This document shows, one piece after another, positions 21,769-34,926 of a DNA stretch of 64,000 nucleotides. The notes under the pieces are model-generated. The model was given only the letters and a program-made list of their open reading frames with translations, was not told where the DNA came from and searched no databases. Position 1 is the stretch's first letter. Each line of letters opens with the position of its first letter. The position numbers and the translations under genes were made by a program. This DNA comes from Heterohyrax brucei (lineage: Eukaryota; Chordata; Mammalia; Hyracoidea; Procaviidae), in the NCBI GenBank assembly GCA_028571685.1, contig CM053143.1:6191501-6255500 (forward strand), given 5' to 3'.

Positions 21769-24700
21769 TTTTTTTTTTATTTAACATGACTGAGTAAAAA
21801 TGTACATTCCCATATAAATTTACATGCCCACCTCTATGCAGTGTCCACTGCTCTCCCTGCCTGGTGACAGCACACGATTCCTCTCTGCTCCATACATGTC
21901 TCATCCTGCCAGCAGCCTCCTTTCCCCTCCTCTCCACCCACTCCCCTTCCTCCAGCCAGAGGTCAGCAGGATGATATCCTATAGATGCATAGAACCATAA
22001 AGTGCATCCAATATATGGTCACTCTGCATCGCCAAGTCCAATCCATTCGTGTCTGAAGAGTGGACCTTCGTTATGATTTATGGGCAAGGACAGCATCAGG
22101 GCCAGGGGCCATGATCCCAGGGGAACCCCAAAACCGCTGGACTATCAAATGAGGTCTTTTAGTGGAGATCTCAGGATGCACCCCTTTTTACTGTTGTGTT
22201 GCCGGTGAGACTCAACTTAGTGAGCTCTATCGCGGCTATCACTGGTGTTGGCCGGGCACCATCCGGTTCTTCCGGTCCCAGGTTGATGTAGTCACCCACT
22301 CATGTGGGTCTCTCTATCTTTGGGTTGTCTTTACCCCATGTCATTTTGGTCCTCATTTGGTCATTTTGGTGAGCATCCGTTCCTGCTGAGTTGGGACGAT
22401 TGGCTGTTCCCTCGGGTGGCAGCTTGGCAGCTTTTAAGACTCCAGATGCCACTCACCTATGTAGGGTGCAGAGAGCCCTCTTAGCAAAACGCTAGTTGTG
22501 CCAATTGGCCTCAATTTCGCCTAAGAGCATGGTCCCCTGCCCCCTGCCCCAGCTACTCTATCCTTGCAATATTGGGTTAAGATGGAAGGAGTACTCAAGT
22601 TATACTGAAGTCCACTTAATGTTATTCTTGTTTCTGATGTGTGCTATCACTGATTTCACCCAACCAGATTTCTAGCAACTGTCTAATCTAAACCGTACCC
22701 CCATCACCCTCCTTCGCTCTTCTCCCTTGCAGTTGTCAAAGAGTCTTTTCTTCTATACACAAGTCTGTTTTTGAGATCTTACCGTAGAGGTCTCATACAG
22801 TATTTGTCCTTTTGTCACTGACTACTTTCACTCACCATAATGTCTTCTAGTTGAAACCAGGTTAGGAGATGTTTCCTGGAATCATCGTTATTCTTAATCA
22901 TTGCACAGTGCTCCATTGAGTATGTGTACCGGAGTTTACCTATCCATTCTTCTGTTGTTGGGCATCTGGGTTGATTCTGTCTTTTTGCTATCGTGGACTG
23001 TGCTGTGATAAACATTCTGGTGCATGTGTCCATTGGTGCGAAAGGCCTTGATTCTGTAGGATATATTCCAAGTAGTGGAGTTACTGGGTCAAATGGTATA
23101 TCAATATCCATTTTTTTATGGAAGCGCCAGGTTGCTTTCCAAAGAGGCTGGACCATTTTGCAACCCCACCAGCAGGGTAGGAGGGTTCCAGTTTCTCCAC
23201 AGCCTCTCTAGCATTTGTTATTTTGTGGTTTTTGGATCATGGCCAACCTTGTTGGGGTGAGATGGTATCTCATTGTCATCTTGATTTTGATTTGTTTAAT
23301 AACTAAAGATCATGAACATGTCCACATGTGCTTTTTGGCTGCCTGGATCTCCTCTTTAGAGAAACATCTGTCCATCTCCTTTTCCCATTGCTTAATTGGA
23401 AGACTTATCTTCTTCTTATTGATATTTTGTAGTATCTTATAGATTATGGAGATCAGGCGTCGATCTGACATAGAGTTGCCCAATATTTTTTCCCATTCTG
23501 TGGGTGTTCTTTTAATTCTATTAATCAAGTCTTGGGATGAGCAAAAGTGTTTGATTCTTAATAGTTCCCATTTATCTATTTTCTCTTCTGTTGACTGTGG
23601 TTTGTTTGACAGATTTTGGAGTCTGTCCACATTGTGTATTAAAACTTCCATTGTTGTTCCTACCTTTTCTTGGACGAGCTTTCTCGTTTTGGGTTTGATA
23701 TTTAGGTCTTTTATCCAGTTGGAGTAGGTTTTTGTGTAAGGTGGAAGATACGGATCTTGTTTCAGTTTCTTGCAGATGGATAACCAATTTTGCCAGCACC
23801 ATTTGTTGAAGATACTGTTTTTACCCCAGTTTAATGTCTTAGGGCCTTTGTCTAATATCAGTTGTTCATAGGTAGATGGTGTCATCTCTGGGGTCTCAAT
23901 TCTGTTCCATTGATTGATCTGTCTGTTCTTCTACCAGTACCAGGCTGTTTTGACCACTGTGGCAGTGTAGTATGCTCTGAGGTGGGGTAATGAGAGGCCT
24001 CCCCATGTGTTCTTCTTCTTTAGTAGTACCTTACTTTTCCCGGGCTTCTTCATTTTCTGAACAAAATTAGTGATTTGTTCCTCGATCTCATTAAACAATG
24101 AGGCTGGAACTTGTATTGGGATTGCACTATATAAGTAGATTGCTTTGGGTAAATTAGACATTTTCACAATGTTAAGTCTTCCTATCCATGAGCAGGGTAG
24201 GTTTCTCCATTTCTCTAAGTCTTAGTTTCTTGTGATAAGGGCTTGTAGTTCTCTTTCTAAAGGTCTGTTATTTCTCTGGCTAGATTAATTCCTAGGTATT
24301 TTTATCTTCTTAGGGGCTATTGTAAATGGTATTGATTGGATGATTTCTTCATTAACAATCTCACTGTTGGTATGAAGGAATCCTACTTATGTTTATCTTG
24401 TATCCTGAGACTTTGCTGAATTCTTCTATCAGTTTGAGTAGTTTACTTACAGATTCTTTGGGATTCTCTGCATGTACAATCACATAATCTGCAAACAGGG
24501 AGATTTTGACTTCTTTGCCGATACAGATGCCCTTTATTTATTGGTCTTGTCTAATTGCTCTGGCTACAACTTCTGGTACAATGTTGAATAAGAGAGGTGA
24601 GAGTAGGGAAAGTCTTTTGGTCTCTCTCCATTCAGGATGACACGGGCAATTGGTTTTGTATAAATGGCCATTATTGTGTTGAGGAATTTTGCATCTATGA

Positions 24701-27700
24701 CTACTTGGCTAACAGTTTTTAGCATGAATAGGTGTTGGACTTTATCAAATGCCTTTTCTACATCAGTGGACAAAATCAGGTGATTCTTGGCTTTTGTGTT
24801 ATTTATGTGGTTAATCATATTAATTGTTTTTCTGATGTTGAACAAGCCTTGCATCCCTGGTATGAATCCCACTTGCTCATGATGGATTATTTTCTTGATA
24901 TGTTGTTGTATTCTATTGGCAAGAATTTTGTTGAAGATTTTTGCATCTCGATTCATGAGTAATATCAGACTGTAGTTCTCCTTCTTTGTTGGGTCTTTAC
25001 CTGGCTTTGGTATCAGGGTTATGCTAGCTTTGTAGAATGAGTTTGGGAGTACTCCATCTCTTTCTATACTGTGAAATAGTCTCAGTAGTATGGGAGATAA
25101 CTCTTCTCTAAATGCTTGGTAGAATTCTGTAGTCAAGCCATCTGGGCCTGGGCTTTTTTTGGTTGACAGTGTTTTGATGACATTTTCAATCTCTTCCTTT
25201 GTGATAGGTTTATTAAGTTGTTCTGCTTCACGTTGTGATCATTTGGGTAGGTGGTATGAGTTGAGGGATTTGTCCATTTCCTCTCGGTTTTCAAATTTGT
25301 TAGATTACAGTCTTTCATAGTATTCTGTTATGATATTTTTGATTTCTGTTGGATCTGTTGTGAGCACTCCCCTCTCATTTCTAATTTGGGTTATTTGTTT
25401 CCTTTCCTGCTTTTCTTTAGTAAGTTTAGCCAGTGGTTTGTCAATTTTGTTGATCTTTTCAAAAAACCAGGTCTTGGTCTTTTCAATTTTTTCAATTGTT
25501 TTTCTATTCTCTAATTCATTTAGCTGTGCTCTAATCTTTATGATGTCGTTTCTTTTGGTGCCTGAGGGGTTCCTCTGTTGTTCTCTGTCTACTTGTTAAA
25601 GCTGTAGGGTTAGTTCCTTGATTTGATTTCTTTTTTCCTTCCAGATGTGTGCATTTATGGAGGTAAACAGACCTCTGAGCACTGCTTTGGCTTTATCCCA
25701 TAGGTTCTGATAGGAAGTGTTTTCGTTCTCATTGGAATCCTTGAATTTCTTTATTTCACCCTTGATTTCTTCTATAACCCATATTATAGATGTTGTTCAG
25801 TTTCCAAGAGTTCCACTTTCTATCTTTTTTTTTTTTTCTGCTATTGATTTCAGCTTTTATGGCTTTATGATCTGAGAAGATGCTTTGCAGTAATTCAATG
25901 GTATGGATTTTGTTGAGAATTGCATTATGTCCTAAGACACAGTCAATTCTGGAGAATGATCCATGTGCACTGGAGAAGAAGGTGTAGTTGTCTGTTGATG
26001 GGTAGAAAGTTCTGTATATATCAGTGAGGTTTAGTTGGTTAATTGTGGCAATGAGGTCTTCTGTATCTTTACTGAGCTTTTTTCTAGATGATCTGTCTAA
26101 TATTGAGAGTGGAGTGTTGTAGTCTCTCACTATTATTGTGGAGTTGTCTAACTCTTTTTTGAGTGTAGTCAGTGTTTCTATGATGTATTTAGGTGCTCTG
26201 ATATTAGGTCCGTAAATATTTAGTATAGTAAAGTCTTCCTTGTGTACTGAATCTTTCAGCAATAAATGGTGTCCATCTTTGTCCATGATGGTGAATTTGA
26301 CATTAAAATTGATTTTGTCTGAGATTAGAATTGCCACCCCTGCTCTTCTTTGTTCATTGTTAGCTTGATATATATTCTTCCATCCTTTAATTTTCAGTTT
26401 CTTCCTATCTTTAGGTCTCAAGTGAGTTCCTTGTAGACAACGTATGAATCAGTCATGTCTTTTGATCCAAGAAGTCACTCTATGTCTCTTTACTGGAGCA
26501 TTCAGTCCATTCACATTCAATGTAATTATTGATAGGTATGTGTTCACTGCTGCCATTGTGATATGTTTATTTTTATGTTGATGTTTTCTCTGTTGTTCGT
26601 ATTAGTCTGTTGTGGGACTTTCTTTTTTGTGATTTGATTTTTCACCTTTGTCAGAGTAGGTTTTGTAGTTGTTGAGACTCCTGTGTTGCGTTTCTTGAAA
26701 TGGTATGATACATCTTTGTTGTGCTTTACAGCTTCCCCTATGATCCCCCTTAATAAACTATATATAAACCCAATTTTAATTACTACCAGTCTTGTCATCT
26801 TCCTCTCCATCTTGAAGGACTATAATGACTGTAGTACATCCCTCTTTTTAATATCATAGCACCGTAGTTTTCATGAGAATCACTGGATTGCTTCTTTCCG
26901 TGTTAAAGCTGTGATTGACTTTGAAGCCTTCTCTAACTGAGTAGAGTTTTGAGCAGTGTGTTGTTCTAAAATATTAAGTTAATGGTTTTGTTCTTCTAAG
27001 ACAGAACCAAGAACTTCTTTCAGCATTTCTTGTTGCTTTGGTTTGGTTTTCACAAAGTCTCCTGAGTTTCTGTTTATCTGGGAATGTCTTCATTTCATTT
27101 TCGTATTTGAAAGATAGTTTTGCAGGATATATAATTCTTGGTTGCAAGTTCTTCTCCTTCAAGGCTTGAAATGTGTCATGCCACTGCCTCCGTGCCAGCA
27201 TCGTTTCTGCTGAGAAATCTGATGAGAGCCTACAGGGTGTCCCTCTGAATGTTAGCTTTGCTTTGAGTCTTGCTGCCTTTAAGAGTTGCTGTTTGTTTCA
27301 TTTTGTTTAGCTTGATTATAATATGTCTTGGAGTCTTTCTTTTGAGATCTATATTGGGTGGCGTATGATATGCATCTGAGATGTCTATATTCTCTTCCTT
27401 CGTGATTTCCTGGAAGTTTTCTGTTAGCAGCTCAGCAAGATACTCTCTGTGTTCTCAGATGTCTCAGCCTGTCCAGGGACTCCAATTAATCGAAGGTTGT
27501 TCCTCTTAATAGAGTCTCACATGCTTCTTAGTGCTTCTTCAATGTTCTTGTTTCTTTTTTCTGATTTATGCTCATAGACGCTGGTGTCAGTAGCTCTGTC
27601 TTCCAAGTCAGAAATTCTTTTTTCCATTTGTTCCATTCTGTTTTCTTGGCTTTCCATTGAAGTTTCTATGTCTTTGATTTTGTTCTTGATCTGTTGGATT

Positions 27701-28883
27701 TCAGAGTACTGGTTTTCCATCAGATGAAACAGCTTATTTAATTTCTCGTTTTGTTCTGCTGCGTTTTGTATAAGGTCTCGAAGAGCTCTGTATATAATCA
27801 TTTTGTATTCACTAGTTTCTTTATCTGGAAAACTCCTTAGTTGCTTTGTTTGGGAGCCTTCTGAAGCCATGGGTGATTTCTTGTATGCCACAGGTGTCTG
27901 TTGCTTTTTGGGTCTCATGTGAATAAGTAGTGGCTGGAAGAGGTACTGTGAGAATGGACCCCAGATGTTTCTCTAGGCTGTCTTAAAACGTAAAGCAAAA
28001 GGTATCTGACCACTTTCCAAGTCAGTCAGGTTTTCAGGTGTAGAGGTCCCTCTTCCCAGCTGGCAAAGTAAGCAGTTCTATATCCAACCCCAGATGATAT
28101 TAGTTAAGAATATAGCAATGCTACTGCCTGTTGTCTTCCACTGATAGGGCCCAGCTTTAGGCGACACTGTGTAGAGTACTGCTTTTCTGGTAGAAAAGCG
28201 CTCTCTTGTGGGCAGGCTCTGGCTCCCAAGTTAAGAATTAGGTCCAGCTGTGGCCACTGTTTCCCAGATAGCACCCTCCACAGAGGCAGCAGATAGAGGG
28301 GATAAAGATGCCGAGAGGTAGTGATTCTTCTGCTTCTGTTGGAGGGCCCCCAATGTAGGCAGCATTGTGTAAATTACTGCTTTTCTGTTGGAGAATTGCT
28401 GTCCTGTTTGCAGGCACTCGCTCCCAGGCTAAGAATTAGGTCCCACTACCCAACATGGCATCCCGCACACTGACCGTGCAATTCCATACAGACCCCGCTG
28501 TGGCAGAGATAAAAAGACGGGCCCAAAGTGGCTAGATTAACCGAGTCCTAAGCCTGGCTCTCACCTGCCTATCCCCAGCAGCGCATCTGAGTCTAGCTGC
28601 TAGGCAAGACCCAGCTCTGCCCGCTGGCCAAGACAGAGAAAAAAAAAGTCAAAATGGTGCATTCACTGTCAATCTGTGCGAGCCAGGAGTAGCCAGGTGC
28701 GGGAGTCAGTGAAAGAGAGGAGGTTTTTCACTCAGTGGTATGAAGTCCAAAGTAACAGCCCTGTACTGTGTCCTGGGGCTCATTAGGTGATCAGAAGGCT
28801 CCATTTGATTATCAGTTCAGGTCTTGGTTTCCAGAGGGATATAGGGAGACGTGTGCTTAGTCCACCATCTTGACTCCGCCTCC
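21769..28883 (-). mobile_element. L1 element 2, full length, antisense, broken frames
   Basis: This is a 7.1-kb L1. On + it runs from the poly(T) end (21769) through the 3'UTR (to ~22800) and ORF2 (~22800 to ~26800) to ORF1 (~26900-27918) and a GC-rich 5'UTR ending 'catcttgactccgcctcc'. Visible ORF2 parts are the C-terminal domain (about 22815-23885), reverse transcriptase (about 24560-25140, with FIPGMQG and VEKAFDKVQ), and APE endonuclease (about 25756-26421, with NIYGPN and SDHKAI). The catalytic FADD box at about 24483-24500 reads FADY. ORF1 starts MRPKKQQTPVAYKK at 27918 and has a heptad coiled coil (KDIETSMESQENRMEQMEKR). Multiple stops make it inactive. It is inserted into an RTE. Confidence 0.93.
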
Positions 28884-28897
28884 ATTTTGCGTTTCTT
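28884..28897 (+). repeat. Target-site duplication, right copy, of L1 element 2
   Basis: 'attttgcgtttctt' pairs with 21755-21768. The RTE resumes directly after with 'aagctgaaagaacagaagag'. Confidence 0.88.
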
Positions 28898-30343
28898 AAG
28901 CTGAAAGAACAGAAGAGAAAATTCAAGGCTTGAATTGTAACAGGGAAGCATTCTATAGAGAAAGTACTAAACAACTCAGGAAGCATCAAAAGAAGATAGA
29001 ATACACAGAGTCATATATCAGAAACAACTGGTTGATGTTCAGCGATTTGAAGAGGTATCATATGTTTATGAACGGACAATATTGAGGCACTGGTAAAAAT
29101 CAAGACTTCAGGAATTGATGGACCATCAGTTGAGATATTTCAGCAAACAAATGCAGTGCTGGAAGTGCTCACTCATCTATGCCAGCAAATTTGGGGGATA
29201 GCTACCAGCCAGCCGACTGGAAGGGAGCCATAATTTGGCATATTCCCCAAAACAATGATCCAACCAAATGTGGGAATATCATAGATATTACATGCAAGTA
29301 AAATTTTGGTCAAGATCATTCAAAAGAAAGTGCAACAATATATTGACAGGGAACTGCCAGAAACTCAAGGTGGATTAAGAAGAGGGTGTGGAACCTGGGA
29401 TATTGTTGCTGATGTCAGATCCGCATCTTGGCTGAAAGCAGAGAAAGATGTTTACCTGTGTTTCACTCACTATACAAAGGCATTTGACTGTGTGGATCAT
29501 AACAAATTATGGATAACATTGCAGAGAATGGGAATTCCAGAACCCTTAATTGTGCTTGGGAAGAATCTTTATGTGGATCGAGAGGCAGTCACGTAAAAAG
29601 AACAAGAGGACACTGCATGGTTTCAAGTCAGGAAAAGTGTGCATCAGGGTTGTATCCTGTCTCCATACCTTTTCAGTCTGTATGCTGAGCAAATAATTGG
29701 AGAAGCTGACCTATATGAAGAAGAATGAGGCATCATGATTGGAGGGAGACTCACTGACAACCTGCGTTAAGGGGATGACACAACTTTGCTTGCTGAAAGT
29801 AAAGAGGATTTGAAACACTTACTGATGAAGACCAAAGACTGCAGCCTTTGGTATGGATTGCACCTCATCATCAAGAAAACAAAAATTCTCCCAACTGGAC
29901 CAGTAAATGGAGAAAGGATTAAAGGTTGTCAAGGATTTCATTTTACTTTTATCCACTATCAGTGCTCATGAAGGCAGCAGTCAATAAATGAAAGGACAGA
30001 TTGCACTGGAAAATTCTTCTGCAAAGGGCCTCTTTTAAAGTGTTGAAAAGTTTAAAGATATCACCTTGAAAACTGAGGTGCACCTGACCCAAGCATGGGT
30101 TGGATTGCATCATATGCGTATGAAAGCTTAACAGTGAACAAGGAAGACACAAAAAGAGTTGATGCATTTGAATTGTGGTGATGGAGAAGAATATTGAATG
30201 TACCCTGGATGGCCAAAAGAACAAACAGATGTGTTTTGGAAGAAGTACAACCAAAGTGCTCCTTGGAAGCAAAAATGGTGAGACTGTGAAGGTTGTCAGG
30301 AGGGATCAGTCCCTGGAGAAATGCTTCATGCTTGGTAAAGTAG
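28898..30343 (+). mobile_element. RTE-type LINE, right part (reverse transcriptase)
   Basis: This continues the RTE broken at 21754. It reads RT pieces in sense: 'KIIQKKVQQYIDRELPE', 'TKAFDCVDHNKLWITLQRMG', 'GCILSPYLFSLYAEQIIGEA', then the catalytic box, where a stop precedes 'GDDTTLLAESKEDL'. Stops and substitutions show that it is dead. A SINE interrupts its 3' end at 30344. Confidence 0.9.
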
Positions 30344-30510
30344 AACCAAAAAAAGAAAAACCAAACCCAGTGCCACTGAGTCAATTCCAACTCATAGCAA
30401 CCCTAGAGGGCAGTCTAGAACTGCTCCATAGAGTTTCCAAGGAGCACCTGATGGAGTTGAACTGCTGACCTAATGATTAGCAGGAGTAGCACTTAACCAC
30501 TACACCACCA
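30344..30510 (-). repeat. AfroSINE inserted in the RTE 3' end
   Basis: The + strand reads 'ccactgagtcaattccaact', 'gaactgctccatagagtttc', 'ggagcacctgatggagttga' and 'cacttaaccactacaccacc', the reverse of the SINE. The RTE word 'cttggtaaagta' ends before it and 'gagggtcagcag' resumes after it. Confidence 0.88.
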
Positions 30511-30625
30511 TGGCAGAGGGTCAGCAGCAACGAGGAAGACCTTCAACGAGATAGATTGGCACAGTGGCTGCAACTATGGATTTAAGCATAAAAACCACTG
30601 TGGCTATGACGTATAACCAGGCAGC
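30511..30625 (+). mobile_element. RTE-type LINE, terminal 3' piece
   Basis: 'gagggtcagcagcaacgagg', 'aagaccttcaacgagataga' and 'ttggcacagtggctgcaact' match the RTE 3' region at 40155-40220 and 51772-51830. The final tail is worn away. Confidence 0.75.
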
Positions 30626-31924
30626 TGATGCAACTATTGCTGGAGCTGTTGAGAGTATCTTGTAAGCTGTAACAACATTGAAACATGTTTCTGATAACTT
30701 TCAAAATACAGTTTAGTATGTTGAAATCAGATGATTTTTGTGCCATAGTTTTTCTAAAAAGATTGAATTCTTCATACAAATCCATTTCATGTAAATTTGA
30801 GTTTAATTTTAAATGTCAATTTATGAATGTTATTTTAATGATCTTCTTCATTAATAGTATGCTTACCTGAAGATTCATGTGAAAGTACTGATCATTTCCC
30901 TGCAGTGCGTTTGATTTCTATTCTGTATGTGGTATTTCCTTTGTGATGTTGCAGCAGTTTCCATAACCAGAGACTGTGAACTCTCTGAAGAATTCTGATA
31001 ACCCCCAGTATGCTTTATTGCCATGTCCTTGCATAGGCACTTACGTTGTTGTAATTACTGTCCTAGTGTGTAAGCTAGAGAGTTAATATTTGTGCAGACT
31101 CCGTAGGGATTGGCTTCGAGGATGCGGGGACTAGCTAGCCTCTCACCTTGGGTCCAAGTGTTGCCTGAGCCCCTCCTCTCTCTCCTTGATATGGCTGCTA
31201 CTGCTGCTACTATCACAGCTCTCAGTCTGGGCCCAGGTCCCAGCCTGGCCAGCTTGGGGTCTGCTGGCAGCCTGCCTGTCCACCCTGCCAGTTGCTCTTT
31301 GCAGGACCGCATGCCGTGCCCACAGACCTGAGCCTGCCCATACTGTTCTGCTGCCCAGAGTCCACTACTCCCATGCCTGTACTAGCAGTAGGCTCTTACA
31401 GAACACAGGTTCAAAGGTGCAGTCACCAAGAGCTTCAAAACTTCAGCAGCAGGGTGCTGGCACCTTCAGATGGTAGGCCTCTGTGCTAGCATCTAGGTCA
31501 TCTGCCAACAAAACCAGCTGATACAGTACTGTTCATCTGTGCATGTAAGAGCAGTAGGCACTTGGAGTTGACCTGTTCTTTCACAGACTCCTTCATCCTT
31601 TATTTAAAGAGTATTTCAGTTGAGTACTCTCTTTGACAGCTGTATAGATGGGAAAATTAGTACCTTATTCTAGAAACATGAGACCAAAAATTATGATTGC
31701 TCTTGATCTGAGAAAAAATTCATAGCAGTCAAAACACTTCCTAAGAAAGCTACAGCCTATAATGAATGATATTCAAAAGCCTTAACAGCTGGTTTCATGC
31801 TGATATCCATGCCTCCACCCCTCCCTGCTGTGTCAGGGATTAAGCTTCATTTCTGGTTGAGGAGCAGGGCTCCATTGTGGACTAGCTGGTGTACAAGTAC
31901 TGCCTGTGACAGAAGAGAAAACCC
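30626..31924. other. Intronic stretch with an unexplained GC-rich block (31090-31490)
   Basis: Most is plain AT-rich intron. From about 31090 to 31490 the sequence becomes rich in C and G ('ctgggcccaggtcccagcct', 'ccagcttggggtctgctggc') and then returns to AT-rich. Short open frames on both strands in this block have no protein that I recognise. It could be part of an ERV or an L1 5'UTR. Confidence 0.4.
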
Positions 31925-32104
31925 AAAAGTCAAACTTGTTGCCATTAAGTTGATTCCAACTGTTGCCTTGCATATTACGAAGTAGAGCTGAACTCCATAG
32001 GGTTTTGTTGATTGTAGTATTTTAGGGAACAGTTTTCTGGGCTTTTCGTCTCGGAACCATTGGGTTTAGGTTAGTACCAGATCACAGACCACTTTGGTGA
32101 CAGT
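31925..32104 (-). repeat. AfroSINE (long form), antisense
   Basis: 'cttgttgccattaagttgat', 'gtagagctgaactccatagg', 'tcggaaccattgggtttagg' and 'cacagaccactttggtgaca' follow the reversed SINE from tail to head. Confidence 0.78.
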
Positions 32105-33689
32105 GTAGCTACAGAGATTTCATAACCTAGTGAAGATATTGAAACTCTAAATAAATGATATATAATGTCTCAGAAAGGATTTTTATTTAAAGTATGAAAT
32201 ACAGCCAACCGTAAAAAGTTGCTCATGAGATATTTTTTGACCTATGGAAGTGGCGGTTATGTATGGTCCAGTGGAATATTTCAAAGCTAACATAAATAAC
32301 TGAGCAGTCCTCATATCATTGATAAATCAGATAGGACAGATTGGTTTTTGCTTTGTGCATGATCTCAAAGTACCCATAATGCACATACATGCTTATTCAT
32401 AGGTATCAATAAAATTCTTTTTGATTTCTTCATATGGAAATAATTTAAATGAATAACTGCCATCGTACCACACTGGACTTCATGCCCTGTTGTTGCCTGT
32501 CAGCTGATACAGTGGCTCCCAGCTGTTTCCTCTCAGTGCTTCACCTGGTGCAGTGCTGCTTCTGATGGTGCCAGTACCAGCAGACTGATTAGAGATGGGG
32601 GTCAAAGTCCCTAGTCATTTCCAATGCCAAAGGAAGTCTGAGACCTAAACTAGAATACAGGAACCCTGAGTTCTAACTCCAAAACTGCCACTAGGAAGTT
32701 TTCTGTTCCCAAGGCTAGCTGATAATTAATCGTTTTCCAGATTTGCAAGTAGGTGTGCACCTTACTCGGTGACTTGAGCAGTGAAGATACAACGAAGTAT
32801 TTGGAAGGATTCTTGAATTTCCTAAACATTCTAAAACATTCTAAAACATTCTCTTACTGTATAATTTAAAAAACATATCGCATAATTTGATTTATTCCAG
32901 TTTACATAGTTGATCCAAAACTACAAAAACTCGCTTTAGAGTTCAGTAGACAGATACTGTATTAGAACTAGAGATGTTTTTCAGAAAAGCAGTAGGTGGC
33001 ACTCTCTCCTATGTTACGACTAATGGGCGAGTTAGTTATTGTTTCTAGAGACCAGGTGAAGTCAATGTGTAAAGCTGCACAAGGTTCATTGTTTCTTATG
33101 CTTTGATTATTAAAGACCAGATTGGCCTGAAGAGGAATGGGCTGATCAGTCATTTTACTCTTGAAGAAGGAAGGAGATAGGAGATGCCAAATAAGGAGGA
33201 AGGAAAGGATTATAAGAAGGTGTTGGTGTAATCTAAATTCAGAATTTCCTGTACAGAAACAGAAATAAACTAGTACAAGAAAACAAGGTTATAGTTGAGG
33301 TATTTGGAAAACAAGAGGGAGCGTTGTGTGACATTATATGAAACTAGTCACAGAGTCCCAAGAATTTTTTTTTGTTTGTTTGTTTTTTGTTTGGGGTTGA
33401 GCAGAGAGCAGATGATTAGGATGTAGAGATTTGTCAGTGGTAACAGCAGCAGCACCTCGTATGTCACCTACTTCAGTGTCTTTCCAGAAAAGCCAATTAT
33501 TTCGTTTCCATTGGCACTGTTACTAAGTATGCAGTAGCAGTGCTGGCTTTTGAGAGTAGTTAAATGAGAATGTAAGAATGGCAGTGTAGTTGGGCCATAT
33601 TTGTGATGCTTACCTCATAAAACTGATTGAATATGTATTCAGAAATGATTGACCTCATGACTGTCTTACTGTAGAAGCATAGTCTGTCA
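32105..33689. other. Intronic stretch; short 10-bp tandem repeat at 32822-32852
   Basis: I see no gene or nameable repeat. 'ctaaaacatt' occurs three times in a row (the first copy lacks one A) at 32822-32852. Confidence 0.5.
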
Positions 33690-34224
33690 AGACCCACATG
33701 AGTGGGTGCCTACATCGACTTGGGACCGGAAGAACCGGATGGTGCCCGGCCACCACCAGTGATAGCCGTGATGGAGCTCACTAAGTTGAGTCTCGCTGGC
33801 AACACAAAAATAAAAAAAGGGGTGCACTAAAAGATCGCAATTGATGGTCCAGTGGCTTTGGAGTTCTCCTGGGAGCATGGCCCCTGGCCCTGATGCTGCC
33901 CTTGCCAATAAATCAGAATGAAGTTCCACTCTTTGGACACGAATGGACTGGACTTGGCGATGCAGAGTGACCACATATTGGATGCACTTTATGGTTCTGT
34001 GCATCTATAGGATATCATCCTGCTGACCTCTGGCTGGAGGAAGGGGAGTGGGTGAAGAGGAGGGGAAAGGAGACTGTTGGGAGGGTTAGACATGTATGGA
34101 GCAGAGAGGAATCGTGTGCTGTCACCAGGCAAGGAGAGCAGTGGAAGCTGCGTATAGGTGGGCATGTAAATTTATATGGGAATGTACATTTTCACTCAGT
34201 CATAATAAAAAAATTAAAAAAAAG
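33690..34224 (+). mobile_element. L1 3'UTR fragment, sense, with A-rich tail
   Basis: 'agacccacatgagtgggtgc' to 'gggaatgtacattttcactc' is the reverse complement of the 3'UTR of the antisense L1s (21770-22310), ending in an A-rich tail at 34204-34224. It is severely 5'-truncated with no ORF2. Confidence 0.9.
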
Positions 34225-34526
34225 AATCTTCAGTGTCTTTCAGAATTTGACTGTGACAGGTCTTTCCACGTGTAGAACTTCCTGAAGAGCCTAATCACAG
34301 GGCTAACTGAGCTTGTAGCTCATCTAGTAGTTTTAATAACCATGAGAAAGTAAGCCTTGATGTTTCGAGTTTAGACTTATCAGTAAGTATCCAAAGATGC
34401 TCTTTAGTTGAGCAGAATGCTGTGTAGGATCGTTTCTTTTCCAGTATTCTCATCTATTGGTCCCTGTCAGGCAAGTCATAGGGCCTATGTTTTGAGCAAA
34501 TAGATGTTTTCATGCTCCTTTGTAAC

Positions 34527-34622
34527 CACCAGGCACTCTTTGGAAACTCTGGAGCAGTTCCGCTCTCCCATGTAGGGTCGCTATAAGTCAGAATCAACTC
34601 AAAGGCAATGGGTTTGGGCTTT
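34527..34622 (+). repeat. AfroSINE 3' half
   Basis: 'caccaggcactctttggaaa', 'gtagggtcgctataagtcag' and 'aatgggtttgggctttt' match the second half of the SINE. The tRNA-like head is absent. Confidence 0.85.
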
Positions 34623-34926
34623 TTAGGGGGAGGGCAATAAGGTAACCCAAGGGAAGAGGATTCAGAGTCTTAACAGCAGGACATTTGAAATTACTTTTAG
34701 TTGTCATTGTGTTTCTTTTCCTATTAGGGCAAAACTGTGAGGCAAATGAATATTCTCATTTTTCATGACAGAGAATTATAGGAGAGAATGAATTAGCAGT
34801 GGGGGAACTCTAAGTTAAGACCTCTGTTTTCTGCATTACCTTGTAAGTGTGTATCTTGACATGACCATTCACCTTCAGCATGATTCACTGGAGCATGGCA
34901 ACTTTTCAAAATTACTGTTCTTCTAG

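Noticed and set aside
25756-26421. Long minus-strand frame as a host gene
   Set aside because: It is the endonuclease domain of L1 ORF2 inside a 7.1-kb L1 with target duplications.
27517-27918. Coiled-coil protein frame as a new gene
   Set aside because: Its position next to the L1 5'UTR and its heptads identify it as L1 ORF1.
32822-32852. Short direct repeats as a CRISPR-like array
   Set aside because: The 10-bp units are contiguous without spacers, and the genome is mammalian.
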